Shown here in pieces: positions 1 through 8,631 of a stretch of DNA of 64,000 nucleotides. A program made the position numbers and the translations under genes. Position 1 is the first letter of the stretch; every line of letters starts with the position of its first letter. This DNA comes from Anaerolineae bacterium (lineage in GTDB: Bacteria > Chloroflexota > Anaerolineae > 4572-78 > J111): NCBI GenBank assembly GCA_023151115.1, contig JAKLJP010000001.1, forward strand, positions 397,339 to 461,338, read 5' to 3'. The notes beneath the pieces are model-generated. The model did no database searches. It was not told the origin of the DNA and saw only the letters and a list, made by a program, of their open reading frames with translations.

Positions 1-643
1 CGTTGATGGTAGCGACCGCGCCCAACTGTTTGGCCCACACCAATTTTTGCTCCAGCAAATCTACAGCAATAACCTGTCCTCCGGCAGCGGCAGCCATCTG
101 TACCACATTCAAGCCAATCCCACCGCAGCCAAAAACAGCCACCGCATCGCCCGGCTTGACTCGCCCCCGATTGGCGACGGCCTGGTAGGGGGTGGTGATG
201 GCATCGGCGATGACACAACTTTCAATCAAGGGTAGCTCTGCGGGCAGAGCAAAGAGGGTGTGCTGGCTGACGACAATATATTCGGCAAAAGCGCCGTCAA
301 TGTTGTTGCCAAACATGACCATATTATCGCAAATATTCTCCCGGCCCCGGCGACACGCCTCGCACACACCGCAGCCGTACACCGCGGGCAGCAGCACCCG
401 GTCGCCTTCATGCCAGCGAGTCACTCCTGCGCTTACTGCCGCCACCCAGCCCGAAGCTTCGTGGCCCAGAATGAGCGGCGGCTTTTTAAAGGTGGGTACA
501 TTGTGGTCGGTGTAGTGCAAATCGGTGTGGCAGACCCCACAGGCGGCTACTTTGACCAGTACTTCCCCCACTCCCGGCTGCGGGGTAGGCGTCTCTTCTA
601 TTTTAAATGGCTGACCAGGACCATAGAATATCGCGGCCTTCAT
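1..643 (-). CDS. had: 6-hydroxycyclohex-1-ene-1-carbonyl-CoA dehydrogenase (zinc alcohol dehydrogenase family), 3' part off the window
   Basis: Reading the minus strand from ATG at 643 (preceded by GGAGGG) gives 214 codons of a zinc-dependent medium-chain alcohol dehydrogenase that continues past the window edge. Visible are the catalytic-zinc start CGVCHTD, the GHEASGW segment, a structural-zinc cluster C-G-V-C-E-A-C-x7-C, and the Rossmann motif VAVFGCGGIGLN. In the benzoyl-CoA pathway this enzyme oxidises 6-hydroxycyclohex-1-ene-carbonyl-CoA with NAD. The family fold is seen directly; the specific substrate is inferred from its place after dch in the same operon. A generic alcohol dehydrogenase is the alternative. 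Confidence 0.8.
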   Translation of the reverse strand, partial: MKAAIFYGPGQPFKIEETPTPQPGVGEVLVKVAACGVCHTDLHYTDHNVPTFKKPPLILGHEASGWVAAVSAGVTRWHEGDRVLLPAVYGCGVCEACRRGRENICDNMVMFGNNIDGAFAEYIVVSQHTLFALPAELPLIESCVIADAITTPYQAVANRGRVKPGDAVAVFGCGGIGLNVVQMAAAAGGQVIAVDLLEQKLVWAKQLGAVATIN

Positions 644-683
644 TGAGTATCCCTCCATTCGATTTTGGACATCGTACCCTTTG

Positions 684-740
684 GGTATTTTGGATTTTAG
701 ATTTTGGATTGGAAGAAATAATCTAAAACCCAAAATCTAT
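684..740. repeat. AT-rich word repeat (ATTTTGGATT/ATTTTAGATT) with inverted copy
   Basis: Iterated ATTTTGGATTTTAGATT words are followed by complementary words (AATCTAAAACCCAAAATC), so the stretch can fold as an imperfect hairpin between had and dch. The same words recur at 4291-4362 and 5683-5779. Confidence 0.6.
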
Positions 741-1507
741 TTGTTTTGCCAGGCGGGTGGGCGTTTTTCCATAAAAGCGGCCAGACCTTCGTGAGCGTCG
801 TGGGTTTGCATCAGTTCATCCAGGTAAAGTTTCTCGACGGCGGCCAGGGCATCGGGGAAGGAGCCGGCCGCGCCCAACCATGCTGCTTTGCGGGTGGAGC
901 GCAAAATAGAAGCGCTCAGACTGGCCAGCTTTTCAATCAACTCATTGGCCGCAGCCTGCAATTCCTCCGGCGGAGCGACCCGATTGACCAAACCCAGCAG
1001 ATACGCTTCGGTGGCATCTATCGTTTCGCCGGTTAAGAGTAATTCAAGGGCGCGATGATGAGGGATAAGCCGGGGCAGCATCACCGCAGCAAGCGGCGGA
1101 AAGACGCCGACTTTGATTTCCGGCTGCCCAAATTTGGCCCGCTCCGAAGCGACAATCATATCACAGAAGATGGCTAACTCGCAGCCGCCGCCCAGGGCCG
1201 CACCATTCACCACGGCCAGGGTAGGGATATTGAGGCCGGCCAGCAGGCGAAAGAAGCGATGAAAGCCATGGATCATATCTTGAACCTTGTCGGCGGTATG
1301 GTCGGCCACATCCACCCCCGCGGAAAAGGCCTTGCTCCCCGCCGCAGCCTCGATGACCAACACTTTAACGGCCGGCTGCTCGCGCAGACTTTCCACCGCC
1401 TCCACCATCTCGGCCATCATGGGTATGGTGATAACATTGAGCGGCGGCCGGTTGAGGGTAAGCCGAGCCACTACACCATCAACTTGAAAATTGATTGTTT
1501 GGTACAT
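737..1507 (-). CDS. dch: cyclohexa-1,5-diene-1-carbonyl-CoA hydratase (crotonase family)
   Basis: 256-residue crotonase-fold protein, the usual length for dienoyl-CoA hydratases of the benzoyl-CoA pathway. It starts with ATG at 1507 behind GGGAGGAG. Motifs include LNRPPLNVITIPMM near the N-terminus, the oxyanion-hole region AALGGGCELAIFCD (about residues 105-118) and FGQPEIKVGVFPP (about 128-140), all characteristic of Dch/BzdW rather than of beta-oxidation hydratases. It adds water to the cyclic diene made by benzoyl-CoA reductase. The gene lies between a hemerythrin gene and had, only 12 bp after the former, within one minus-strand operon. Confidence 0.85.
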   Translation of the reverse strand: MYQTINFQVDGVVARLTLNRPPLNVITIPMMAEMVEAVESLREQPAVKVLVIEAAAGSKAFSAGVDVADHTADKVQDMIHGFHRFFRLLAGLNIPTLAVVNGAALGGGCELAIFCDMIVASERAKFGQPEIKVGVFPPLAAVMLPRLIPHHRALELLLTGETIDATEAYLLGLVNRVAPPEELQAAANELIEKLASLSASILRSTRKAAWLGAAGSFPDALAAVEKLYLDELMQTHDAHEGLAAFMEKRPPAWQNK

Positions 1508-1519
1508 AACTCCTCCCGG

Positions 1520-2053
1520 TTACAATCCCATTTTTTCGGCCACCTCGGCCACTTCGGCGTCGCTTAAAATATCTTGCGCCGTAGGGAAGAGAATTTGATT
1601 TTCCTTGTTGATGTGGTCGCGCAGCATGTCAACGATGGTGTAGGCAGACGCGGCAATATCGCCGGCCTGTTCCGCCGCGTCGGGCGCGTTGAGCAGCGCC
1701 TCCAGCCGGTCTTCCTCGGCCCACAGTTCCTGATGATCGCCCAGCAGCGCCGCCAGCAGCCCCTGCAAATCTTCCTCTTGCGTCCACAACTCCCGATGCT
1801 CTTCGACAATCAGGTCAATAATACTGGGCGTGGGCATGTAAGGACGCAGCACCGGAAAAAGAGCATCCTCTTCCTTCTGGTTGTGCGCTTTAACCTCGGT
1901 TTTGATAAACTCATTAGCCTCTCTAATCAGCTTCAGCGCCTCCGCCGAGTAGCCACGCTGGCGCAGGCTGTCCGCGCCGCGCTCCATCTTTTCCAGAGCA
2001 GCCAGGCCGTGATTGTGCTCTTGTATAAAAATATCAAATGGGTTTGGGGACAT
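1520..2053 (-). CDS. hemerythrin-like (HHE) protein
   Basis: 177 residues, all-helical, with the histidine/glutamate set of HHE cation-binding proteins: QEHNHGL, KAHNQKEEDALFP, VEEHRELW and LRDHINKENQILFP. These supply di-iron ligands. AGGAG lies 8 nt before ATG 2053; the upstream GTG and ATG are too close to it. Hemerythrins bind O2 or NO or act in iron/oxidative protection. Its place inside an operon for an extremely oxygen-sensitive reductase suggests O2 scavenging or sensing, which is inference. There is no signal peptide, so it should be cytoplasmic. Confidence 0.85.
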   Translation of the reverse strand: MSPNPFDIFIQEHNHGLAALEKMERGADSLRQRGYSAEALKLIREANEFIKTEVKAHNQKEEDALFPVLRPYMPTPSIIDLIVEEHRELWTQEEDLQGLLAALLGDHQELWAEEDRLEALLNAPDAAEQAGDIAASAYTIVDMLRDHINKENQILFPTAQDILSDAEVAEVAEKMGL

Positions 2054-2078
2054 CTGCATCACTCCTTGAGCCGGTAGA

Positions 2079-2157
2079 CAGTAGACGGTAGACGGGAAGG
2101 CTAGCAGATAGTGAATAGTGGATAGAACTATCTACTATCTTCTATCTACTATCTACG
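2079..2157. repeat. Intergenic word repeat (GTAGAC / CTATCTACTATC)
   Basis: Short near-identical words (GTAGACAGTAGACGGTAGAC, then TAGATAGT/CTATCTACTATC in opposite orientation) fill the gap and can pair with each other. No coding potential is seen. Confidence 0.5.
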
Positions 2158-2455
2158 GTTTCTTCCGTGTGTAAATCGTTTTGAACTGCAACAGCACCAA
2201 CACCTGGCAATCTTCACAATCCTCGCCCATTTCCGCGGCCTGCACCGGTTCGGCCAGCACTTCAAAGCCCAGTTGGCTGTACAATTCAGCAGCCTCTTTG
2301 GCCTGGCGAGCATCAGCAATGAAGCGCCGCTCCCAGCCCTCAGCAACCAGGGCCGGGTTAGGGCGGAGTTGAGCCTCGGCCAGGACCCGCCGGGCTTCTT
2401 GCTCGATCAGAAGGCTTAACTGCGGTGGGGAATTTGGTGGGTCAGGATCAGACAT
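2153..2455 (-). CDS. small conserved-looking protein of the benzoyl-CoA operon, function unknown
   Basis: 100 residues from ATG 2455, which has GGAAGG five bases upstream; an upstream start without a good ribosome site would add nine residues. The N-terminal third is Pro/Glu-rich. The core has WERRFIADARQAKEAAELYSQ followed by GFEVLAEP, and a C-terminal ECEDCQ-like segment (EDCEDCQVLVLLQF) with two cysteines two residues apart, ending in a basic tail. I do not recognise the family. It sits directly after bzdQ and before the hemerythrin gene. A small accessory or regulatory protein of the reductase is a guess only. Confidence 0.6.
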   Translation of the reverse strand: MSDPDPPNSPPQLSLLIEQEARRVLAEAQLRPNPALVAEGWERRFIADARQAKEAAELYSQLGFEVLAEPVQAAEMGEDCEDCQVLVLLQFKTIYTRKKP

Positions 2456-2470
2456 TTTAACCTTCCTGGC

Positions 2471-2598
2471 GACAAGGAACACAGAGTTACACAGAGACTC
2501 CGCAGAGAGACGCAGAGAAGTTCTATAAATTCCTCTGTGAAACTTTGTGACTTCTCAGTGTCTCTCCGTGTAACAACTTCTTGCTCCCTGTACAAGAA
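2471..2598. repeat. Intergenic word repeat (CACAGAG / CTCTGTG)
   Basis: ACACAGAGTTACACAGAGAC words on the left are mirrored by CTCTGTGAAACTTTGTGAC and GTGTCTCTCCGTG on the right, giving a long imperfect hairpin between bzdQ and the small gene. It is probably an intergenic repeat rather than a gene. Confidence 0.5.
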
Positions 2599-2618
2599 TC
2601 TACTCATAGATACTGCCT

Positions 2619-3440
2619 TTAGGCCTCAACGAGGGCGTGTTCTTGTTCATCCAGCTTTTGCAAGCGGCGATGTCCCAGGATAGCCGCTCCCAGCGCGCTG
2701 ACATACTGCACCATGTCGCCTTCCGGCACGTTGGCTTGAGCACCCAACTGCTCCGAAATAACCCGTACCATCGTCTCGAAGCGCAGAATGCCGCCAATCA
2801 GGGTAAATTCTGGCTCCATGCGCACCCGTTTCATTAACTGCATCGAGCGATCCACCAGCGAGGCAATCGCCCCATGCATAATATCCGCCGGGGACATACC
2901 CTGCGACAAGTGATTGATCACTTCTGACTCGGCAAAAACGGCGCAGACGCCGGAAATAGGCACCACCTCTTTGGAGGTTGCCACCAACGGGCCAATCTCT
3001 TCGGTGGAAAAGCCCATGTAGCGGGCCGTCTTTTCCAGAAAAGCGCCGGTACCGGCAGCACATTTGTCGTTCAAGCGAAACGATTTAACCTTGGCCAGAT
3101 CGTCGAGCCGGCTGGCCTTCATCGTCTGCCCACCCACATCCAAGATAGTGCGGGTGCGGGGGAAAAGGAAGGTTGCGCCCCGCGCTGCTGCGGTCAGGTC
3201 CGTCACTTGCACATCGCTGAAAGGGACTTGATGACGGCCAAAGCCGGTGGCGACAATGTAGGCCACATCCTGCCCGGTCAGGCTGGCCTGGGCCAGGGCG
3301 GTGTGATAGACCCGCTCCGCTACCTCAGCCAGCTTAAAGCCGGTCTGCGCCACTGCCCGGCCTACAATCCGGTTGTCCTGGCTGAGAATAAGCGCCTTGG
3401 TATAAGTTGAACCGACGTCAATCCCGGCTGTAACCATCAT
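2619..3440 (-). CDS. bzdQ: benzoyl-CoA reductase, ATPase subunit (BadF/BadG/BcrA/D family, BzdQ-like)
   Basis: 273-residue ASKHA-fold activase. [13 protein letters not shown] is the phosphate-1 loop, [12 protein letters not shown] and CAVFAESEV give the two cysteines that bridge a [4Fe-4S] cluster between two ATPase subunits, and TLIGGIL is the adenosine loop. It couples hydrolysis of ATP to low-potential electron transfer into the ring-reducing subunits. Its ATG overlaps the stop of the upstream ATPase gene by four bases (ATGA), so translation is coupled and the subunits are made together. Two short ATPase subunits, rather than one of about 440 residues, fit the Bzd subtype of class I reductases. 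Confidence 0.88.
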   Translation of the reverse strand: MMVTAGIDVGSTYTKALILSQDNRIVGRAVAQTGFKLAEVAERVYHTALAQASLTGQDVAYIVATGFGRHQVPFSDVQVTDLTAAARGATFLFPRTRTILDVGGQTMKASRLDDLAKVKSFRLNDKCAAGTGAFLEKTARYMGFSTEEIGPLVATSKEVVPISGVCAVFAESEVINHLSQGMSPADIMHGAIASLVDRSMQLMKRVRMEPEFTLIGGILRFETMVRVISEQLGAQANVPEGDMVQYVSALGAAILGHRRLQKLDEQEHALVEA

Positions 3441-4273
3441 GCCCTCCCTTCTGCCAGACCCACCGCCGCTTTTGAGTCAACGGGAACCCGGCTGGACAAA
3501 ATGTGATCGAGCGCGAACAGAGCTGCACCCAACGCCCCCATAAAGTGCGACTCATCGCTGACGTTTACTTTCAGCCCCAAGCCTTCGTTTAGTGTGTGAA
3601 CCATGGCCGAATTACGGGTTACACCGCCGGTAAAAGTTACTTCTTCTTCAATGCCGACCCGCCGCAACAGGCCGATGGAGCGGGCGGCAATAGATTGGTG
3701 GACCCCCAGCAAGATGTCCTCAATCTTCTTGCCTTTGCCCAACCACGACAATACCTCCGACTCGGCAAAAACGGTGCAGGTAGTGCTGATGCGCACCGGC
3801 TTTTCACCCTGTAGCGCCGTCGGGCCAAGCTCACCCAGTGGAATTTCCAGCGCCGCTGAAGCCGCGCCCAAAAAGCGACCCGTGCCAGCAGCGCACTTGT
3901 CATTCATGCAAAAATCAATGATTTCCCCGGTCGGCGAGACACGGATGGCTTTGGTATCCTGCCCGCCCATATCCACCACCGTGCGTGTGCTGGGAAACAT
4001 ATGCACCGCGCCCCGGCCGTGACAACTGATCTCCGTTACCTGGGTGTTGCCAAAAGTGACCCGGTAACGGCCATAACCGGTGCCGATAACGTATTCCACC
4101 TCTTCGTCGCCGATACTTCCATTTTCCAGCGCCTGCCGGAAGGCATTTTCCGCGGCCAGGACGACGTTGGCCCCGGTATCGGTTAGCGCCCGGCCAACAA
4201 CCTCTTTTGCTTCGTTAATGATAATTGCTTTGGTTTGGGTGGACCCCACGTCCACACCGGCGGCATAGGCCAT
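3437..4273 (-). CDS. bzdP: benzoyl-CoA reductase, ATPase subunit (BadF/BadG/BcrA/D family, BzdP-like)
   Basis: 278 residues with the same fold as its neighbour: [14 protein letters not shown] near the start, [13 protein letters not shown] and [14 protein letters not shown] for the bridging cluster, and FTGGVTRN near residue 220. It would pair with the bzdQ product as the heterodimeric electron activase. It starts at ATG 4273 behind GGGGAGG. The gene order (two large dehydratase-like subunits followed by two small ATPases) is that of bzdNOPQ. Confidence 0.88.
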   Translation of the reverse strand: MAYAAGVDVGSTQTKAIIINEAKEVVGRALTDTGANVVLAAENAFRQALENGSIGDEEVEYVIGTGYGRYRVTFGNTQVTEISCHGRGAVHMFPSTRTVVDMGGQDTKAIRVSPTGEIIDFCMNDKCAAGTGRFLGAASAALEIPLGELGPTALQGEKPVRISTTCTVFAESEVLSWLGKGKKIEDILLGVHQSIAARSIGLLRRVGIEEEVTFTGGVTRNSAMVHTLNEGLGLKVNVSDESHFMGALGAALFALDHILSSRVPVDSKAAVGLAEGRA

Positions 4274-4290
4274 AAAACACCTCCCCTTTC

Positions 4291-4362
4291 GGATTTTGGA
4301 TTTTAGATTTTAGATTTTGGATTGACAGATAAAATCGAAAATCCAAAATCGTAAATCTAAAA
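4291..4362. repeat. AT-rich word repeat with inverted arms between bzdO and bzdP
   Basis: ATTTTGGATTTTAGATTTTAG words are followed after about 12 bases by AAAATCCAAAATCGTAAATC in the complementary sense. A transcript could form a long A/U-rich hairpin here, possibly modulating downstream expression. Confidence 0.6.
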
Positions 4363-5658
4363 TGATTGGATGGCGGCTTGCTGCTTGCGCGAAGCCAGTC
4401 CTTCAAAGAATGCGTCAATCCGGTTTTTGAGCTGCGCTTCCGAAACGACCCGCCGGTCCATCATATCCGACTCGATGAACAGGCTGGGAATGTCGCGGGC
4501 GGCCATGAGCGAGCGGCGATTATCGGCCAGACCGGTGGAGACGGTGCGGCAGCTTTTGATGGGATGGTAAACCACGCCATCCACCTGGAAGGTGTCAACC
4601 ATATCCATCAAGATGCGATCCTGGTAGAACATGCTGTCCATCGCATCACGCACGCCGATCAGGATGCCTTCGGCCAGACTGTCCAGCGGGTTATTGAGGT
4701 CGTAGGTAAAGCCCAGGTTGGTCCCGCCGGAAGCGAACCAGAGGTAGGTCGAGTTGACAAAGGTGCCGCCCAGGTCGGTGAACATCTCGTTGAAGCGGCG
4801 GAAGATGGGGTAGCAGGGCACGCCTACAAAAATGAGGCGATACTGCTCATCAGTCAGTGTGCCGATGCCATGCGCGGCTTTGTATTCCATCTCCTCGACC
4901 AGCTCGTTAAAGTAGACGCTGCCCGGCGCCGTGCCGCGAAAGCCGTTGCTCACCCCCAGGTAAATCGTGCCGTCGGTCAGGGCGTTGAACAATGAAGGGC
5001 AGCTCCGGTTGAGCTCCAGCACCCGTTTCCAGCCCAGGCTCATCTGGTTGGCGTGGTCCAGCACCTCGCGCAGCTTGTCAATGTCAAATTTGACCCCCGT
5101 TACTTCTTCGCACAGGCCAATCAGCTCTTTGACCTGCCCGGCCACGTAGCGGCGATCGTTTTCAAAATCGGGATCGCCCGGCCAGGTTTGGGTTCCGGCC
5201 GCTCGCGTGCCCGGCACATCCAGGGTAAAAACCGGGATGTGATACATGCGCTCCCAGATTTCGGCCCATTTGATGTAGGTGTTGCAGGCGTTAGTCAGCA
5301 CGGCCAGAGTCGGCTGGGGGATGCGGCCCATAGGATGCTGGCCGCCGCGCAGTTGCACGGCCACATCAGCCTTGACATAACCACAAATATCAGGGGAGTA
5401 ACCGTAATCTTCGGCCTCGTTGAGATATTCGTGGGCCACCCGCCGCACGGCAGTTTGCAGGGAGTTGATTTCGGGAAAGACCACCGGCAGGTCAAATACC
5501 TTCAAAATTTCGGCCATGCTACCCATTACAAAAACATAAGCAGCCTGTCCCCCACGCTCCGCTACCTCGCCCAATTCTTGAAACCACTGCCGGAAAAGCA
5601 GTGCCCCATCTTTATTGCCGCGCCCAACCAGGGGATTGTCAACTTGTTGCTCGGTCAT
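4357..5658 (-). CDS. bzdO: benzoyl-CoA reductase catalytic subunit (2-hydroxyacyl-CoA dehydratase family, BzdO/BcrB-like)
   Basis: About 433 residues from ATG 5658, which has AAGGCGG upstream (a GTG at 5667 is too close to it). The family is HgdB/BcrB/BcrC, whose members bind a [4Fe-4S] cluster through three cysteines and reduce the aromatic ring of benzoyl-CoA. Typical segments are NPLVGRGNKDGALLFRQW at the start, VVFPEINSLQTAVRR, SPDICGYVKADVA (cluster Cys) and LTNACNTYIKWAEIWER (cluster Cys), with IKSCRTVSTGLADNRR near the end. It pairs with the bzdN product to form the active site. Confidence 0.9.
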   Translation of the reverse strand: MTEQQVDNPLVGRGNKDGALLFRQWFQELGEVAERGGQAAYVFVMGSMAEILKVFDLPVVFPEINSLQTAVRRVAHEYLNEAEDYGYSPDICGYVKADVAVQLRGGQHPMGRIPQPTLAVLTNACNTYIKWAEIWERMYHIPVFTLDVPGTRAAGTQTWPGDPDFENDRRYVAGQVKELIGLCEEVTGVKFDIDKLREVLDHANQMSLGWKRVLELNRSCPSLFNALTDGTIYLGVSNGFRGTAPGSVYFNELVEEMEYKAAHGIGTLTDEQYRLIFVGVPCYPIFRRFNEMFTDLGGTFVNSTYLWFASGGTNLGFTYDLNNPLDSLAEGILIGVRDAMDSMFYQDRILMDMVDTFQVDGVVYHPIKSCRTVSTGLADNRRSLMAARDIPSLFIESDMMDRRVVSEAQLKNRIDAFFEGLASRKQQAAIQSF

Positions 5659-5682
5659 CGGATTCACCGCCTTTCAATTTAC

Positions 5683-5779
5683 GATTTTGGATTTACGATT
5701 TACGATTAAAGGCGCTAAGCCCAATCGTCCTAAAGGATACCCTTGCGGTATAAATCCAAAATCTAAAATCTAAAATCTT
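5683..5779. repeat. AT-rich word repeat between bzdN and bzdO
   Basis: ATTTTGGATTTACGATTTACG on one side is answered by AAATCCAAAATCTAAAATC on the other. It belongs to the same word family as 684-740 and 4291-4362, and a hairpin is possible. Confidence 0.6.
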
Positions 5780-6944
5780 AATTAAACAGGATGTTCTCCA
5801 CAAACGTTTCCAGTTGAATCGCCAGGTGGTCGAAGCTGGTCATATTTTCCTCAAATTCGCTGACAAAGTAGGGGATGTTTTCCTGATCCAGACAGCGGGT
5901 GTAAGCGACCTGCTCTTCCAGCCCCGGCTCGCACATCTTGGCGGCGGTGATAATGGCCGCATCGGCCCCGGCGTTTCTAATCCGTTGAAGCAGCATCTTC
6001 TCTTTGGGTTTGCGCAAATCATGCTGCACCGGGCTGTAGGAAGATTTTTCCAGGTAGGCTTCGGCCAGGTTAAGTAAGGGATCGCCTTCCAGTGGTACAT
6101 CTTGCAAAATCCAACGCAGCCCGACGAGTAGATCGTCGTCCACCACGTAGCAGGATTGGGCAATGGTGCGAATCAGGTCCAGCGGCGGCTGCTCGCAAAA
6201 GCCGCCTTCGTAGACGACCCGAATTTTATCTTGTCGTTTGGCCGAGCGGCTTTTGATGAGCGGCAGGACCGCCCGCAGCAGCTCATTGTGTTCTTCGCGG
6301 GGAATCATTCCGCCTACCGAAACGAGCACGTACGCTTCGTCGGCGGAAATCAGCCAGGGCGTTTCCCGTTTGATGGCGTAAAGCTCCCGCTGCAAGGCCC
6401 GGTTTTTGTTGAACACAACCAGTGAGAGGCGCAGGTCATCATCGGTCACAGCCCGCCCGGCAATCTCTTCGATATTCACTTTGAGCCGGTCGTACTCCGC
6501 GCACAAGTATTGAGCCGCATAGCCGGAGTTGGCGTTTTGCGGCAGATAAAGAATCTGGCATGGATAGGTAAAGTTGCGCCCCCAGACCGCCGCCAGGTTG
6601 CGGGCTGCGTCGCAGATGGGATGGGTGACAAACATTTCCAACTCAACCCGCCCGCTCAGAGCCAGCTCCAGCGAGGTTTTGAGGATCGAACAAAGGTAAG
6701 AGCCAAAGCGCGAGTCGGCTCGTACGGCTTCGATAGGCGCGCCCCGCACCTTGAAAGACAGCAAACCCGCCGCGTGGACAATCTCCTCAGGAAAATAGAC
6801 CTGAAAGTGACCGACCACCTTCCCCCCGGCTTCCCGCCAGCGGCGGACCGTCGGAAAGTTACCATCCTCAACCAGCTCCCGGCACTGGTACAAGATTTCT
6901 TCTAGCGGTTGGCCGCGCCACTCGGTAAAGATTTGAGGTGCCAT
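5778..6944 (-). CDS. bzdN: benzoyl-CoA reductase catalytic subunit (2-hydroxyacyl-CoA dehydratase family, BzdN/BcrC-like)
   Basis: 388 residues, matching BcrC/BzdN length, starting at ATG 6944 behind GGGAGG. Cysteines expected to bind the second [4Fe-4S] cluster appear in [34 protein letters not shown] and [15 protein letters not shown]. The segment [14 protein letters not shown] lies in the second half. Together with BzdO it forms the ring-reducing module of a class I (ATP-dependent) benzoyl-CoA reductase. The gene lies 75 bp after oah in the same direction, so both probably share the promoter upstream of 8102. Confidence 0.88.
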   Translation of the reverse strand: MAPQIFTEWRGQPLEEILYQCRELVEDGNFPTVRRWREAGGKVVGHFQVYFPEEIVHAAGLLSFKVRGAPIEAVRADSRFGSYLCSILKTSLELALSGRVELEMFVTHPICDAARNLAAVWGRNFTYPCQILYLPQNANSGYAAQYLCAEYDRLKVNIEEIAGRAVTDDDLRLSLVVFNKNRALQRELYAIKRETPWLISADEAYVLVSVGGMIPREEHNELLRAVLPLIKSRSAKRQDKIRVVYEGGFCEQPPLDLIRTIAQSCYVVDDDLLVGLRWILQDVPLEGDPLLNLAEAYLEKSSYSPVQHDLRKPKEKMLLQRIRNAGADAAIITAAKMCEPGLEEQVAYTRCLDQENIPYFVSEFEENMTSFDHLAIQLETFVENILFN

Positions 6945-7019
6945 TCTACCCTCCCAAGAAAATAGTAGTTAGATGTCAGTAGTCAGTAATCAGATAAGCC
7001 CTGCCACCCTGCTACCTTT

Positions 7020-8102
7020 TTACATTTCACTGTCATAATCCACATAAATCGGCTGGGCGGCGAGATAATTCCCGCAAACCCCGCAGTACTTAAATTCGGC
7101 GGGCAGATTGGTGGCCCCGCAACTGGGGCAGGTTTGAGAGTACGGCCCCCATCTAAATTCGCTCGCTTTGCCCGCCGCCGCCGCTTCGCGCAGCTTGAGG
7201 TAATCGGCCGGGCGCTTCTCGACAAACGCCTGCATGCCCTCCAGCGGCTCCCAGGAAGCGTAATGGATGGCCAGCCAGTCGCGAGCGTGGCCGATGGTCT
7301 GGTGCCAGGCCATGTCTTTCCAGAAGTTGACGTTTTGCTTGGTGTAGCGGGTACACTCCGGGAATTTACGGATGAGCTTTTGGACTAACTCGTCCACCGC
7401 TTCATCCAATTTGCTCAAATCAATGGTGTAGCCGTTCTTTTCCTGCTGGGCCTGTTTGATCTCCTCCGGTGACGCCCGCTCGATAAACTGCCCCTCTCTC
7501 GTCACCGAAGGAGCTACGCGATTGACCAGACCCCACTCCAGGGCTTGGTAGGCCGGGATGCGCTCGTTCAGCAGTAGCATCTCTCGCGCCCGCCGGTCGC
7601 CCACGGTGATGGGCAGCCATTGGGTCGAGCCGCCGCAGGCCACGCTGCCCACGCTGGTGCCTACCTGCCCAATATAAGCGTGTTCGGCCATCACCGACAG
7701 GTCGCAGGCCAACTGGCTCTCGTTGCCGCCGCCAACGGCCATTCCATTTATTCGGGCAATGACCGGCTTGCCAGAGTTCAGAATGGCCTCGATGTATGCC
7801 TTGAACAGCCCCATGTACTTCCAATAATCGCGGGGGGTCTGGGTGTACTGGGCCTCGTACTCTTTAACGTCGCCGCCGGTACAGAAAGCAGTCTGCCCCG
7901 CCCCGCTAAAAACAATCACCGCCACCCGGTCGTCAAAGCTGGCGTCACGGAAGGCCATCGCCAACTCTTCCAGAGCCAGGGTGCTGTAGGCGTTGTAGTT
8001 GTGGGGCCGGTTGATGGTGATGCGGGCCACCCAATCCCCTTTTTCATAGAGAATATCCTTAAAAGCGAAACCTTTAGCTGGCTTGGTTTGGAAATAACCC
8101 AT
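7020..8102 (-). CDS. oah: 6-oxocyclohex-1-ene-1-carbonyl-CoA hydrolase (ring cleavage)
   Basis: 360 residues, crotonase superfamily, first gene of the operon, with AGGAGGT before ATG 8102. The N-terminal region (WVARITINRPHNYNAYSTLA), the CTGGDVKEYEAQY segment, the GMAVGGGNESQLACDLSV oxyanion hole (about residues 110-127) and the length are those of Oah/BamA enzymes, which hydrate and open the ring of 6-oxocyclohexene-carbonyl-CoA. An added C-terminal tail has CPSCGATNLPAEFKYCGVCG, a CxxC...CxxC zinc-ribbon-like cluster that is an unusual extension for a crotonase. Confidence 0.85.
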   Translation of the reverse strand: MGYFQTKPAKGFAFKDILYEKGDWVARITINRPHNYNAYSTLALEELAMAFRDASFDDRVAVIVFSGAGQTAFCTGGDVKEYEAQYTQTPRDYWKYMGLFKAYIEAILNSGKPVIARINGMAVGGGNESQLACDLSVMAEHAYIGQVGTSVGSVACGGSTQWLPITVGDRRAREMLLLNERIPAYQALEWGLVNRVAPSVTREGQFIERASPEEIKQAQQEKNGYTIDLSKLDEAVDELVQKLIRKFPECTRYTKQNVNFWKDMAWHQTIGHARDWLAIHYASWEPLEGMQAFVEKRPADYLKLREAAAAGKASEFRWGPYSQTCPSCGATNLPAEFKYCGVCGNYLAAQPIYVDYDSEM

Positions 8103-8146
8103 TCGTTTACCTCCTGAGTAGACTCTTTAGCAACAAAAAACCACCT

Positions 8147-8164
8147 TTCTCCTAGTTAGGAGAA
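8147..8164 (-). promoter_or_regulatory. leader hairpin upstream of oah
   Basis: TTCTCCTA and TAGGAGAA are perfect complements around a 2-base loop, about 45-62 bases before the oah start, flanked by further pairing bases (CCA/TGG). It would lie in the 5' leader if transcription starts further upstream. Function unknown. Confidence 0.4.
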
Positions 8165-8275
8165 GATGGTCTTCTTAACGCTCAAATATAAACGGGACGG
8201 CAGCGGGTCGTCGGCTGCTTGGAAGGAACCCTTTTACCCGAATAACACCTGTCACTTATTTTAATTGCACAGAGA

Positions 8276-8395
8276 AAGTGACATATATCGGGGCGTAAAA
8301 AAAGATTTACTAATTGGCCGCTCACGACAAACCTCTCATCAACACTGATGGCCCAAAAGGGCAGTGAACACAATAGCACACTATATATGTCACTT
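8276..8395. repeat. 13-bp perfect inverted repeat, arms 8276-8288 and 8383-8395
   Basis: AAGTGACATATAT on the left is exactly mirrored by ATATATGTCACTT on the right, 94 bp apart. The arms contain the TGACA/TGTCA half-site seen at the other operator candidates, so they may be binding sites brought together by a loop. Confidence 0.6.
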
Positions 8396-8597
8396 TTATA
8401 TCTTGTCGTTAAATAAGTGAGATACATCGAAATATAACATGGCTTTTTTATTTTGTCAAGAGTTTTTCAACATAAGTTTTTTAAGTCCCGTTTCTTTAAG
8501 CTTTAATTTGAGCCAGGGGTGATTCTTTGGCCTGACCTACCACTACAGCCTGTGGCTGCAACGCCCGCTCCCTTTGAATCGCCGCCCCATCTTTTTA

Positions 8598-8609
8598 TGA
8601 CAGATGTCA
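8598..8609. promoter_or_regulatory. CRP/FNR-like palindrome TGACAGATGTCA
   Basis: Perfect TGACA-GA-TGTCA dyad, sharing the core TGAC-N4-GTCA with the sites at 8620, 24721 and 26244. It lies 22 bp (two helical turns) from the next copy, about 220 bp before the histidine kinase and 500 bp before oah. Confidence 0.6.
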
Positions 8610-8619
8610 GCTATAAAAA

Positions 8620-8631
8620 TGACACATGTCA
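8620..8631. promoter_or_regulatory. CRP/FNR-like palindrome TGACACATGTCA
   Basis: Second perfect dyad of the tandem pair, on the same helix face as the first. The core TGAC-N4-GTCA is compatible with CRP/FNR-family regulators; the regulator itself is not in the window. Confidence 0.6.

Noticed and set aside
8182..8427. 81-codon minus-strand frame in the intergenic region
   Set aside because: No ribosome site or homology; it covers the regulatory repeats.
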